From Acanthochromis polyacanthus (Eukaryota; Chordata; Actinopteri; Pomacentridae): 64,000 bases of DNA. Shown piece by piece: positions 12,531 through 37,864 of this stretch (position 1 is the first letter of the stretch; every line of letters starts with the position of its first letter). A model generated the notes under the pieces. The model made no database searches. It was not told the origin of the DNA and worked only from the letters and a program-made list of their open reading frames with translations. The DNA is taken from positions 13,611,858 through 13,675,857 of the forward strand of contig NC_067117.1 in NCBI RefSeq assembly GCF_021347895.1, in the 5' to 3' direction. Position numbers and translations under genes: made by a program.

Positions 12531-14674
12531 TCACTGGCCATCATGCCACTGTGCAAAGCAGTTTTTTTTTGCTGTGAGGCACAGGGGTACATTGCATTTT
12601 CTACAATATACTGGGGTTTTCACCCTAGGAGTGCCTCTGTCCTGGCATCTCCGACAGTATCTCCTTGATTGCGTGGCATCCGTGCCATAGTACGCTGGCA
12701 TGCACGTCAACATGGGTGCTGGCTTGGGTGCTGAGCCTACTCCAAAAGACAACATTTCAGCAGCAAGCTGCTCCCTGAACATTTTCTGGCTCTTTTCAGT
12801 CAAATCAGCCCTTGTCTTGCACAGCTCTTTGTACAGGAGAAAACTGTTCACAATAGCAATGTCCAAGAAGTGGTAGAAAAACGTCTTGTACCACTTCATG
12901 CTTTTGTGGTGTACACTGTAGTATCCAATGAGAGCATCAGAAAGATCTACGCCACCCATGTTATTATTATAGTCCAAAATGGAATCTGGGACAGGGATTG
13001 ATTTTGTCTGCCACACCCCAGCCTCCTTCACCTTACGCTTTACAGTCTTCCCACTGAAGGCTTCATGCAAAGTTGAACACACTGTCACCTCCCGTGTGTC
13101 CATCCACTTGACAAAAAGTAAAGGATCCTGCCTAATCCAGTGTATGTCTCCCCTGTCTGTTTTTTTTGAAAAGCTGTTGGAAACTGTATTTGGAAAACCA
13201 ACATGGTTTTTTCGAATAGTCCCACAGCAGGCAATGTTCTTCCTGTAAAGGTCCTGAAAGAGAGCAGGGCTGGTGTAAAAATTGTCCACGAACAGGGTGT
13301 AGCCTGAACCAAGAACAGAAAATGGCAAAAGATCCACGACTGAACTGTAGCTGAGACCATGACCACCTGTGCTGCCTTCGGGTTTGTCAGTTTTCCCTGA
13401 ATACACTGAAAAGTTCCATGTATATCCAGTAGCAGAGTCTGCAAGGACAAAGAGTTTATACCCCCACTTTGTGGGCTTGTCTTTCATGTACTGTTTCATA
13501 CTTGTTCTGGCTTTAGATGCTACCATCCGCTCATCTATACAGATGTTTCTATATGGCTGAAAATGAGCCATACAGGCAGCCACTATGTCTGTGTATAATG
13601 GTTTGATTTTGCAGAGACGATCGTAATTGGCAGTCTGTCTTTTCCGGTCATTCTCCTCATCATCCTCACGACTACTGAGGTGCAATGACCACAGGATGGC
13701 CTCAAACCGGTCCCGGGACATGTTCTCCCGGGGGAAGGCAAAGTTGTAAGGCCACTTTCTCCTCCAGTAATCCCCTCTGTTATGTACTTGGACAAGGCCA
13801 GAGAAAACAATAATTGAAAGAAAAATATAAAAGTCTCTCACAGTTAGAGGTGCCCACTGAAACTTGAGCCCTGCCTCAATCCTTTTGGCAGCATTGGCAT
13901 TTGTGTTGTCAATAATTGTCCTTATGACTGATGCACTGAAAAACAGCTGGAAAAGTAAAAGAGGGGTCCATGCTGCTGTTCTGTCAAATGTGGGGCCAGG
14001 TTCCCGGGCAGGTGTAAATTTGAGAGGATCTGGTTTTCTGTCTTTTTCCTCTCTATTGTGCCACCTTTCTCCTTCAGTGGCTGCAGGGTCATTTATGCGA
14101 CGCTTGGCTGGAGCTAACCTGGGCTTTTGTTGTGCACAAGGTGAGAATTGCTCTGGCTGTGGGGGAGGCGGAGGCAGAGCTGATGCACAGCGAGAGAGCC
14201 TACTAGATGGGGGTTGGGTCCACGTTGAGGGCCTTGGCTCATCTTCCTCATCACTGTTGAAGCAAGTGTATAAAGTAGTTTTACTCACTAGCCAACTCAA
14301 CTGAGTTATTCAACAAAAATACGCGTTTGCTGATGTCTAAGAACCGAACTCTGGCATAAACATATATGAGAGAGAGAGAGCGAGAGAGAGCGAGAGAGAG
14401 AAAGAGCTTGCAGTGGTTTCACAAAAAAAAATATAGCGACACACTTTCAGTAATTATATACTATATATATATATATAAAAGTACCGAGCAGTAAAATAGA
14501 GCTTACATACCTTTCTTCCGGTGGTAACTGATAGTCACAGTCACTATCACTAATATTCAGCTGTGGCTCAATGTCGTCTTCAGAAGACGAATCTTCTAAG
14601 ATGACTTTTGTCCCACTATCACTGAGAATTATCTCAAGTGCTTGTTCAGTTGTGTGCCGCTTGTTTCTCTTCAT
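12531..14674 (-). CDS. Intact piggyBac-family (PGBD-like) transposase, two exons
   Basis: Cut-and-paste DNA transposase acting in the nucleus. The main exon holds one open frame from 14300 to 12531. Better, a 5' exon (14674-14511, starting MKRNKRHTTEQ) ends in a strong donor (AAG|GTATGTAAG). It joins in phase to an acceptor (TTGCTTCAACAG) at 14253, giving about 628 aa with a continuous acidic N-terminus (SSSEDDIEP...PPEESDEEDEP), as is typical of piggyBac proteins. Catalytic aspartates of the DDD triad are visible in ICIDERM (D295 of the spliced protein), LFVDNFYTS (D378) and NNMGGVDLSD (D491). The C-terminus has the cysteine-rich zinc-binding domain (CRRCQDRG...YCRKCNVPLC). There is no stop or frameshift. 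No other piggyBac gene occurs nearby, and the flanking TTAA/terminal repeats were not found. Either a young transposon copy or a domesticated gene would look like this. Confidence 0.9.
14359..14403. repeat. (GA)n microsatellite
   Basis: AGAGAGAGAG runs interrupted by CGAGAG. It lies inside the predicted 257-bp intron of the piggyBac gene, between donor 14510 and acceptor 14254. Confidence 0.85.
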
Positions 14675-14842
14675 TTTGACTGCAAAAAACACGATAAACG
14701 GTCCAAATCCTCCACCCTATCTGTGCGTTCTGCGCTCTCGTACGTAATGCATTCTCCACGTGGTACAACTGTTTTCACCTTATTCAGGAAGTGAGGCAGG
14801 GCGGCGCCATTTGTGAGAGCGACTTCCGGTTGACCGTCTTCG

Positions 14843-14915
14843 TTAGGTGGCGGTAATGCACCTAAAAGTTGCGTGCCAACTGCCATTAAACAAAAAGAAG
14901 AAGAAGACCTTCTTC
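14843..14915 (+). repeat. GTGGCGGTAATGC...GCCATTAAAC motif followed by AAGAAGAAGAAG
   Basis: GGTGGCGGTAATGCACC, then GTTGCGTGCCAACTGCCATT, then AAGAAGAAGAAG. This arrangement recurs many times in vertebrate genomes in my recollection, often just upstream of transcripts. A weaker relative (GTGGAGGGCAGCATTACGC...CCGGAATTAAAA) is at 63213-63262. Confidence 0.4.
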
Positions 14916-14984
14916 GCACTACAGCAACATCGAGTCCTCTCGATACTGTAGCTACTTTTAACTGTTCTTTTAAGCGATTTTAAC

Positions 14985-15185
14985 ATGTTTGGCATCAATT
15001 GCGCTGTCTGTGGGTGCCACAACAACTGGGGAATGATGAAGCTTTCTCTCTCTCAGAATTGTTTAGAGCACGGAAAGGTTAGATCTGAATGCTGCGGACC
15101 AGCTCATGGCTATGTAAACACACAGCCTGCATCGGTCACTGTCAGCGCAGCTACAGCGATTCTACCGAAGTTCAGTTTCCACTAA
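14985..15185 (+). CDS. Short cysteine/histidine-rich ORF, possible N-terminal exon of a transposon-derived gene
   Basis: The 66-residue frame starts MFGINCAVCGCHNN and continues KLSLSQNCLEHGKVRSECC. The order C-x2-C-x-C-H-N-N ... C-x2-H ... C-C resembles the small zinc-binding N-terminal domain that precedes some fish DDE transposases. It ends in a stop after a non-conserved tail (FSFH). A donor-like GAG|GTAAAA at 15208-15213 lies 22 bases past the stop. It starts about 310 bp from, and diverges from, the piggyBac exon 1. It could be a truncated exon, a relic, or chance. No homology search was possible. Confidence 0.35.
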   Translation: MFGINCAVCGCHNNWGMMKLSLSQNCLEHGKVRSECCGPAHGYVNTQPASVTVSAATAILPKFSFH

Positions 15186-15189
15186 AGAC

Positions 15190-15935
15190 CTAGCTATGCC
15201 ATCAGTGAGGTAAAAAGATACTCTCTGCTATTTTGAAACGTTGTTATGACTGCGGTTTGGTCAGAATCAGTTTTTTGTTGCTCCAGGAAATTAGCATTAG
15301 CTTGTGACAGGGCTAATAACACAGTAAACCGCAGGAGCTGTTTCAGAAATGACAATAACAACCTCCGTTTGCACAAACCGGAATTATGGCGATGGATATA
15401 ACTTTTCGTCACTTACAGCCAAGTTAAGACAGCATTTCTGGCTTGTTTTTTTGACAGCGAGTTGTTGTTTTGCTCTTATTTGGCTGCTAGATCAGTGAAT
15501 CTTGGTGCTAGGGGCATAAAATCGGTGTTGTTGGAATCTGTGGAGTCTCAGCTTTATAGGGAAGTGCTGGGTTCTTTTCTGCATGATGCGCAGAACTTTC
15601 TGCGGACGTTTTTTTGTCTATGGTGATGAAAATAGCGCCCCCTATATATGTTCAGGTTGGTTTTTATACGATTATAGTTTAAATTGTAGTTTTTGTACAT
15701 AAAAATGACTTATGAGTGTTTAGAGGAGATTCTAAGCTTTCTGTGGGTATGTGGAATGTGTATGTGTGTAGAGTCCCCGCCGGCGGGGGCTCTCGGGAGC
15801 AAGAGGCTAAACTCGATCACATTTTTGGTTTTGCACAAAAGTGACATCTAGAGGATAGCACTGTAAGGTGAGAGGAGGTTGTCAAGTGACTCCAACAGCA
15901 AATAATATCCAGTGATAACCACTGCAGGCATTTCA
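15190..15935. other. Intergenic, contains a GC-rich palindrome
   Basis: No gene seen. At about 15772-15793 GAGTCCCCGCC is followed directly by GGCGGGGGCTC, an inverted repeat of 11-bp arms with one mismatch and no loop. Near 15941 a TTTATT on the plus strand is an AATAAA on the minus strand and may be the sdhb poly(A) signal. Confidence 0.5.
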
Positions 15936-16396
15936 ACTATTTATTTTTCCATCAAAACAAAGAGTGCTGTTGGTATGCTGGAAGATCTGAGGGAACATAT
16001 ACACGGTATGGATGGAAGCGACTTGCTACATGGAAAAGCAACAAGCTAAATAAAAATGTTTACACACAAAAAAACGCCCTGTTTTTACTGTAATATGCAG
16101 CATTAGGTCTCCAAAGTACACAATCATACACACACAGCAGAGATGGAGGTAAATACTTCTGTTACGGAACATGTAAGACTCAGACACACACTCTCTCCTT
16201 CATTCATACTGTACATGTGCGTTTGTGTAACACCAAGTCCTCCAACCACACACACACATTTCTACTGGCGGTCTGCACAATGTGGTGGAGGAGGAGATAC
16301 CTGGTGCACCGGCCCATCAGACCTCAAGAAGCATTTTTAAATCAATATATAATTTAATCGTGGAGGGACAAGTTGTAGAGGAATACAACAGAGGTT

Positions 16397-20611
<4,215 letters not shown>

Positions 20612-21058
20612 TTTGGAGCTTCTCTTCTCTGACCTACACCGCCCGCGGTCCCAGAATGCACCGCGGCGGTGTCTCAGTACGGCTGGGAGCGCATGTTTTG
20701 TTCACCAGCGTGTCCCCGGTTGTAAAACCGCGTACATTAGAGCAGCGTGCAACTTATTGTTGTTCATCTGTATTTTCTTTGTTTCTTTTTAATTTTGTTA
20801 GTTTGTTTTGTAAACAACAACCCTTTATGAAAATAATGAATCAGTCTGTTTAAATCACTCCGCATACTCATTCTTGACTTTTACCGGCGTTTAAAACGAG
20901 CGTACCCAACGCTCTGCCGTCGTTCGTAACGCAGCGTGTTGAACAGTACTCGCATAACAGTACATCTGCAGGTGGAGCCGGGAAAAGGTCATTTCATTCA
21001 TTGTTTTAACTCTGCTGACAAGAAGAGTTTGGTGAAGTGAACTGGCTGTAGGGCAGAG
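20612..21058. promoter_or_regulatory. Bidirectional promoter of sdhb and mrpl20
   Basis: Only 447 bp separate the two start codons, which face away from each other. A CCCAGAATGCA element at 20650-20660, inside a CCGCGG-rich stretch, matches the core of the ZNF143/Staf binding site, common in bidirectional housekeeping promoters. Both genes serve mitochondria, so shared control makes sense. Transcription start sites cannot be seen. Confidence 0.6.
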
Positions 21059-22536
21059 ATGGTGTTTCTGACCTTGCCTTGTTGGATTAGAAGCCGTGGA
21101 CCAGACAGATACTGGAAAGTCCAAGAACTTCTCAAACATGCACGGGTAAGGCTGAGACTATTTGCTGGAGCAGTAACGTCTTCTATAATATCCTCGTGTT
21201 GTTTTATGTGTGTGTTAGCTACCTGGAGTGTTGTTTGAGCTGCTGGTTCAGTGAGTCATTGTGCTACCTTTTAGCTCTAATGAGGTTTTGTCGTGATGAG
21301 ACTCCGATGTCTCATCACGCTGATCTAATATCAGCAGCATAATGATGGTGCGTTTATTGTGGTCATCTTCTAATAGCACTTCAGAGGCAGGAAGAACCGC
21401 TGCTATACTCTGGCTGTACGGGCTGTCAGGAGAGCGTTTGTCTACTCTACTAAAGCTCGGAAGCTCAAGAAACGGAACATGAGGACGGTAAGACCCAAAC
21501 ATCACTGAATGTAGACTCTTTAGCTGTCACACAGAGCAAAGGCAGGGATGTGTCATTTAGATCTTTGTCCAAGAAATTGCTTTTAAATGCAGAACTGAGG
21601 CTTGATCTCCCTGGTCTTTGGAAACCACATTCTAAAAAGCAGTGAATGTGCAGAAAAGTTGCCTCTCTCGTACAGTCAAAGTAATTCAGTTTAGTTTATT
21701 TCACTAGGATGATTACAAAGCTATTAAACTGATTGTAGAAATGTATTTCAAAGCAAACTATTAAAACAAGTCCAGTGGTTTCTAATATAAGCGTCATGAC
21801 CACCAAAAGGAGCCCAAGATGAATTGGATGGGTCACAAGTTGATTAAACGGATACTGAAGGAAACCATAGGCTTTATAGGTTTAGTTTTCACTATTTTTG
21901 TTTGTTTTACTCAAATACTGGATATTTTCACCTTGTCTGGGCCCTAGAAATTCTTCAGATACATAAAAAAGAAAACAAGAGGATCAATCTTTAGTTGGAT
22001 CACAAGTAGACACGGTTTTGAACACTTCTTTAAAACTCTTTTGTTGGATTATTGGTCTATTGTCCTAAAAGGGTTAGTATGTTACAGAATAACAAGACTT
22101 ATTGCACAAACAGTTCTGTATATTTAATAAACATTAAACTAATTCTGTGTTTGGATCAGTGCAATTAATCCTGTTTGTGATGCTCTTATTTCTTCAGCTC
22201 TGGATCTCTCGCATCGCAGCAGCAACACGAGAGCACGGCATGAAGTATCCTGCCCTGATGGACAACCTAACAAAGGTTGGTTGTGTTGGATGTGTCAGCA
22301 CTGCACCATTCATTGTGTTCTTTACACTGTTGGGTTACTCGACTTCTTTTTCCTCCATACAGAGCAGCGTTCAGCTCAACCGTCGTGTTATCAGTGATCT
22401 GGCCATCACAGAACCTCGGTCATTCCTCTCGCTTGCGAAACTGGCTCGCGCTCGGCAACAAGAAGGCTTCCGTGCAGCATTGGGCGACGGCAGCGAGCCT
22501 CCTGGTGTCTTCTCCCGTGTTGTCATGCTGCAGTGA
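21059..22536 (+). CDS. mrpl20: Mitochondrial large ribosomal subunit protein bL20m, complete, 4 exons
   Basis: bL20m binds 23S-like rRNA and helps assemble the mitochondrial large ribosomal subunit in the matrix. Exons 21059-21145, 21377-21487, 22198-22275 and 22363-22536 are all phase 0 with canonical sites (GG|GTAAGG, ACG|GTAAGA, AAG|GTTGGT). The product is 149 aa, the same length as human MRPL20. The basic N-terminus contains [23 protein letters not shown], shown here as two exons meeting at ARHF. The core carries [20 protein letters not shown] and [14 protein letters not shown], the usual L20 rRNA-binding blocks. Exon 4 covers the conserved [14 protein letters not shown]. An ATTAAA poly(A)-like signal lies at about 22591. 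It shares its promoter with sdhb. Confidence 0.95.
21292..21319. repeat. Perfect 11-bp hairpin in mrpl20 intron 1
   Basis: CGTGATGAGAC, a 6-nt loop, then GTCTCATCACG. It could form a short hairpin in the pre-mRNA. No function is known. Confidence 0.7.
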
Positions 22537-22539
22537 AAG

Positions 22540-23760
22540 ACGTGACTCCAACACGGATTTCCAGTTGCTGTTGGATTGTTGAGATTTTCATTAAACAGTA
22601 AACCCGGCACACACTCACCTACTTTACCACTGTTATTTCACCAAAGTGTTTTTCACCTAAGATTTACCTTGAGAGCACGGGGCTGGACAGCATGTTTGAT
22701 CCAAAAACTGTTGGCTTGTTGTGAGGAATTTTACTTTCTGATGACAAAGTTAGCTGGTCCCTGGTCTTTCGGATAAAGATACATTTTCCTTGTTAGTGAA
22801 GTTTTAAACAGTTACCTACACAGAACAACATCCCTGCAGTAACTAGGGATACAATATGTTGCTCAAGGACACTCCAGTAGGATAAATGATTACTGTTGCA
22901 GTGCCTTGATCCCTGGCCTTTTGAGGGCAGCTTCTCTGTTCTCTATGCTATCATGTACCCTTACCATGATTGTGTTATCTATAGGCAAAGAGATCTGACA
23001 AATTTATGATTTTCTCTATTATTAAGGCCCTTGGTATTTGTCATTGCCCTCCTGACTGGAAACACAACTACTATTGTGAATTCCTCCTATGTTGTTTCAA
23101 AAAATTCTTGAAATTGGACATCATCTTAATGGAGATGTTATACAGCATAGCAAAGGTTTATTCCTCAATCCTTCAGATGTGTGGTGCTGCAATGTTACCT
23201 ACAAAATGCTCCTCAGCAGCCCTCCTGATTACCTTCAGTATCATGATAGAGAATTATCAGTTTCCATGGACATGATATGCACCCTTAAGTTATGATTTGA
23301 TGCTGTTGAATTATGTTTTCTGGTGATGGGAAATTTTTGTCTATGTAAATGTATATTTTGTCATCTCTTGTGATAAAGTTGTTGTCTAAATGTTTAGTTA
23401 ATTAAACATTTTGATATTTATTCTGTTGTCCTGTCTTTATTGGATCTATTTTTGAAGAAAAAAATGTGTTTAATGATAGATTTTAAGGGTTATTTTACTC
23501 TACACGAGTCATCTGTAGCCCTAAATTGTTCTTTTCTTTCTTAAAACGTCAAAATGTTGGGAAACGGTTACAAATTTGACACAGTTTAAGATTTTAGAAA
23601 TTTCTAGAGATCTAATCAAATTCACTCAATGCTTCTTCCAAAGAATCTAACTGCAAAGGTCATTACATCAATGTCAATGACTTACAACACTAGAAGCACC
23701 CTGATGCAACCAAAAGGAAATCGCGTCCTTCCTCTGTGAATTGTCCCTGATATGACTCTC
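22540..23760. other. mrpl20 3' flank and intergenic, nothing recognised
   Basis: AT-rich sequence with no exon. Near 22860 GTTGCTCAAGGACACTCC resembles part of the common fish SINE-type repeat found at 62.9-63.2 kb, but it is too short to call. Confidence 0.4.
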
Positions 23761-24029
23761 TGCGGCTACCGTAGGAGCAGTGGGCGGGGCTACGTGAATG
23801 ACCTCTACTGAACGCTAGTGCCCGAACAGCCAATCAGAGCAAGCAGTACTCCTCACGAGCCAATCATTGTTGCTGTTGCTCAACTTACGCTACATTTGTT
23901 GCTGCACCTGCGCAGAAGGCGGCGGCGTGACACGCATGTGGAGGAAGTGCTTGAGAGACCTGTAGTAGCTGCTGCAAGACCTGCCGCACGCCGAACCGGC
24001 CAAACTGTGATTTACTAGTTCCCAGTAAC
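23761..24029 (+). promoter_or_regulatory. atad3 proximal promoter
   Basis: The 270 bp before the atad3 ATG turn GC-rich and hold two CCAAT boxes (AGCCAATCAGAG at about 23827 and GAGCCAATCATTG at about 23858). A GGGCGGGGC GC box lies at about 23781. The initiation site cannot be read from sequence. Confidence 0.5.
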
Positions 24030-30539
<6,510 letters not shown>

Positions 30540-30860
30540 GCTGTAGCTTTGCCCAGTATGTCTGGATTAAGGATGAGGGTCCTGTCAGTTTATCTAGTCT
30601 GTCAGTGTATGTCTAATAGCCTGTTTGACTGTCTTCATGACAGACGAGTTCACAGAGCTGAGTGGAGATAACCGGTTTAACATTTCAAAACACAAATGAC
30701 ATCTAGGACTGTTTGATATTAATATATAATGTATACATTGTAAAAGTGTACTTCACACGGAACCAGATGCTGAGTAGGTAATTACACTATATAAATGTTG
30801 TGCAAAGTGGAATGTCTGCTGAAATAATTAAATGGAGCCATGTTTTCATAAAAGTAAAGA
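30540..30860 (+). other. atad3 3' untranslated region
   Basis: Non-coding sequence after the atad3 stop. An AATTAAATGG at about 30826 supplies an ATTAAA-type poly(A) signal. The end of the transcript is inferred. Confidence 0.5.
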
Positions 30861-32010
30861 GTCTGATGTTATTTACACATGGTAATTTTGTGGCACGGTT
30901 CTTATAAGAAAATCTTCTCCAGTTTTAATGATGAAATTTCTCTTAGACAACCTTTGAAATGAACAGTGGCATGAAATCTATTGGTCTCACCCTAGAACAT
31001 ACTAAAAAAGCACTGACATATTTAGAGATTTCAGGCCTCACAATTACATTATCAAGCATAATATATGGTTTTGAAGGCAGAGGGGGTTGAGCAGAACAAT
31101 AGATAACAGCAGGGGTGCAAGCTGAGAGAAGGGTAAAGACTGGGTGAGGCAGTGATCCTGACCTAGAGACACTCACTTGGGGATTTCAATATTTCACAGT
31201 AATGGTAGAGTCCTGGAAGAAGCTTCTGATAAAAGACAAAGTCAAGGAACTGAAACTGTCCTTGGTGTGGAATAGACCACATGGTAAACCCCCGTCACAC
31301 CGTATGGAATGATGTACGGGTTAGTATAATAACCCATCAATCGAGTAACCCTGATTAGGAAAGTGAAGTTTTTTTATGATAATGGAAATCTGTTTAACTC
31401 TGCCTGATTAAAAAAAGCTAATTAATTGTGAGACATTATGAAACATGGAAGCTGATACGTACTTAAGGTCCTGTCAAAGTCTGTTTAGAGATCTTGGGGG
31501 AAACTACTGCAAAGGTGATGTTAAAAGTATAAAGACCAAAGGGAGCAGCATGAATCATTTGAATCTGGGAGTTAAAACTCACAAAGTACTTGCTCAAAGG
31601 GAATAGTTGAATTCATGAATTTTCTCTGCATAATATAAAAATTTAGGACAGGATAAGTGCCCTGAGGTGTTAAAGTTGTTAATTTGCATTATATAAACAG
31701 AATTAAACTGAACAAAATTGAAAAACACAACTTTAAAAATGATGCGGAAATATGAAGTTCATAAGATTGAGGTTACATTAAGTAGCATCAATCTTATGGG
31801 CATTTAAAGCTTTGTATTTGGGCAAAAAAAGGAAGACTGCATGGAAAGATGCATCCGGATAAACACATTACAACTCTGCATTCTCAAAAGCACCTGCCTG
31901 AGACAGTGAGTATCTATAATTTCAAACAGAGCTGCAAGAATTGATGATAAGCCAGAAAACAGTGCACTCGCACAACAACTGATGAATTTCATGCATTTTT
32001 TTATTATTTA
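30861..32010. other. Intergenic, nothing recognised
   Basis: AT-rich sequence between convergent atad3 and tmem240. A CATAAGATTGA...TCAATCTTATG inverted repeat (11-bp arms, 17-bp spacer, about 31760-31799) is the only structure noticed. Confidence 0.45.
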
Positions 32011-32014
32011 AGTG

Positions 32015-35045
<3,031 letters not shown>

Positions 35046-35049
35046 ATCA

Positions 35050-36119
35050 ACCTTTATTGAGCCCACGTCTATCATGTACAGATGTTTTGTTGAGAAACCA
35101 CAAAATGAAGAAAGGCAGTGATCACTGTTCAAGCAAAGCAAAACTGAGGTCATGGTTTGCATATTTTTGGTCTAACTCTCCTGTTATATCAAAAGTGTTC
35201 AAACTGTTACCTGTTCTTATCCACAGAGGGTTACAACAGGCTCGTCTGACAGCCAACTGATGTATATGAATGCTAATATTCTGTCCAACTCTATACATTT
35301 TCAATTTCAAATAATTTTTTTTCAAGAAACCACCATGAACTAAATATCACACAGCCAATAAAGAGTCATGAAATGTTTCTTACAGATGTGTCTTTCTTTA
35401 GTAATTCATATGTACATACAGAAAAGTCAGGCACTCAGTTGAAAATAATTACAATGTTTCAATTATTTAACATTTATAAAAGGAAAAAAAACTATGCCCT
35501 GAAAGACAGCATTACCAGAACTCATTTTAACTTAACCCTAACTAATCTACAACACAAAGTTGCACAAAAACACGCATACATTTCAATCAATTGTCCTCCT
35601 GTGTGTAAACACATTTACACTGTCCCAGGTCAGCAATTAAAATCTGACATATATGCTTGAATGAAATACAATTATATATCATCTGGAGAAAAAAAATCTG
35701 CATAAATATGTATTGAACAAAAATGAGAGGGACTTATAGAGTCGCTGAACCTGGGGTGTGGGTGTTATGGTTCTCCCTGAGGAGACATGGTTGAGTGATT
35801 TCATTGGACTGAGATGGGGGAAGGACCTTGGCCTGACCTTGACCTGGAGGAATAAAGGCAGAGTAAAAGCAGCGAGTCCATCCTCCGTATAGAGGAAAAA
35901 CCCATAATAACCAGTATCTCCAACAGCAGCCATCTGTTAGGTCCTGAACCAAAGCTGTGTATGTGTATGCATCTGTCTGTGTGTGTGTGTGTGTTTAGGC
36001 ACACAATATGTATGCTCTGTGTTGTAGATGACTGAGGAGTATGAAGTGTGCATGTCCATAGGCTGTTGTTTGATTGCTCGTGATCTCGGTCAGTGTTTAT
36101 TGCAAGTTTCTATTGTGTA
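35050..36119 (-). other. ssu72: ssu72 3' untranslated region
   Basis: Minus-strand sequence after the ssu72 stop. An AATAAA (plus-strand TTTATT at about 35052) with no closer strong signal marks the likely end. It contains a (TG)n run near 35978-35996. Confidence 0.55.
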
Positions 36120-37829
36120 TCAGTAAAAGCAGACGGTGTGAAGAAAAGGCCTGTTGCTCTTCTCCTCGAACTCTTGTAGGAGCTCATCGATTTCATTCTC
36201 CATGTCGTCAGTGTGCTGGATCTGCAGGGGCGGAGAGGGAAGCACGTTACACCCAGCCTGTGCTTGAACATAGCTTATTTCCACCAGTGACGCGAAATCA
36301 ACCAACCCTTCATAGTACTGACGGCATATTTATTAGGCGACCAATGAATTTCTCATTTTAGAAACCTACTGCGTTACAGATAACATGCCTTTGAAGGTCG
36401 CTATCATTAAGACCTTGATCAAATGCATAATTTCATTGTTAATAAGCTCAAAGCTCTAAAGGACTTAGCATTTTCTCATTGTGCCATATAATAGCATTTA
36501 AAAAAAAAAAACGTGGTTGGAGACACTCACACATTGACACAGCTCACAGATGAGGAAGGCGCCCAGCGTGGCTTCCTCGTGGTTATCCTGAATGTCTACA
36601 TTGATTACATGTACAGGCTGCAGAGTCTCCTGCTCTCTTGAATTCAGATCTGGGGAGCAACAATAGATAAGAGACAGGGTGACACAATTAGAAGTGTTTA
36701 AGTAAACTTGGTTTGCATGCTTGAGTTGCACAGTCTGTCAACATGATTTGTGTGTCCATGAAAAAAAAAATGATGCAAGAGTGTCTGCAAAAGGTTTAAG
36801 TATCCCTTTAGTAGAAAATGAATTCAGTGATTTTTAGGAGATCCTCACCCTCCAGCACTTGGTCATAGACTCTCTCTTCACAGGTGATGACCAGGTCAAA
36901 CTTCTCCTTGCAGTTCTGAAAGCGTTCTGGCTTTGATTTGATGCGTTTGTTGCGGTCCAGCATGTGCAGGATGCCGTTCTGTGTGTATCTGAAGAGGTAG
37001 GTCAAGGAATACAGCAGGAACAAGGGAGGCCAAGGTAATACAACAACCTAATCACACGATCAGGGACAGAATTTCAATAAACAACTGGTCAGTTAGAAAG
37101 TCACGTGTCTCAACAAGTTTGTGTATTTTGTTTACACTGTATCTCAGTCGAATCACATTGGCAAGCAAATGAAACACTTGGAGTGTCAGTGTGAAGACCA
37201 GAACTGCAGCACCCTCTAGTGGTGCAAACTATTCATTACTAATTGGTCAGTTAAAAAAAAAAAAAAGATGGCTAGAAGAATGGATTTTCAGGGCACAAAC
37301 TTAACTTTAGACAGCAATTCATCCACTCAAAAAGTTTTAATATTATCAACAAGTCACTCTGACAATGTCAGGTTGATACAGTTCTTGTAACAACAGAACT
37401 TTTGAAAGCTCGGTCACGACATTGGTCATCTCACCGGCCATTGCCAGGCTGAGATTGAAAAGAATGGACCCTCTATGCTGTACCGTCTGTAACAGAGCAC
37501 TACATGAATACCAAACTCATGCAAAGCAACAAGAAATACGAGTAGTTTTTTTGGTTGAATGTGTTGGTTGTATTCATAATACAAGGGATTTACAGCACAG
37601 CTTTGTCACACCTTTGATATGTAGGGGGGAAAAAAACACCCTCAACTTACCGTCAGCTGGGAAAAACAAACCCTGCAATACAGTCATATTAGCAACAGCA
37701 AGAAAAAACTTGGTGAAGTACTTCTGTCCTACTTTAAAGGCTGGATTTTCACTTGAGGCCTTAATAACCAGAACGATTCAAAACAGCTCTTTTAGATGTA
37801 CTTAAAGAGCAGACCTATATTTTGCCTGC

Positions 37830-37864
<35 letters not shown>

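Noticed and set aside
12979..14304. Several plus-strand and second-frame minus-strand ORFs across the piggyBac exon
   Set aside because: Shadows of the transposase frame, without motifs or splice support.
22850..22900. Possible SINE fragment (GTTGCTCAAGGACACTCC)
   Set aside because: Only about 20 bases resemble the repeat. Too short to call.
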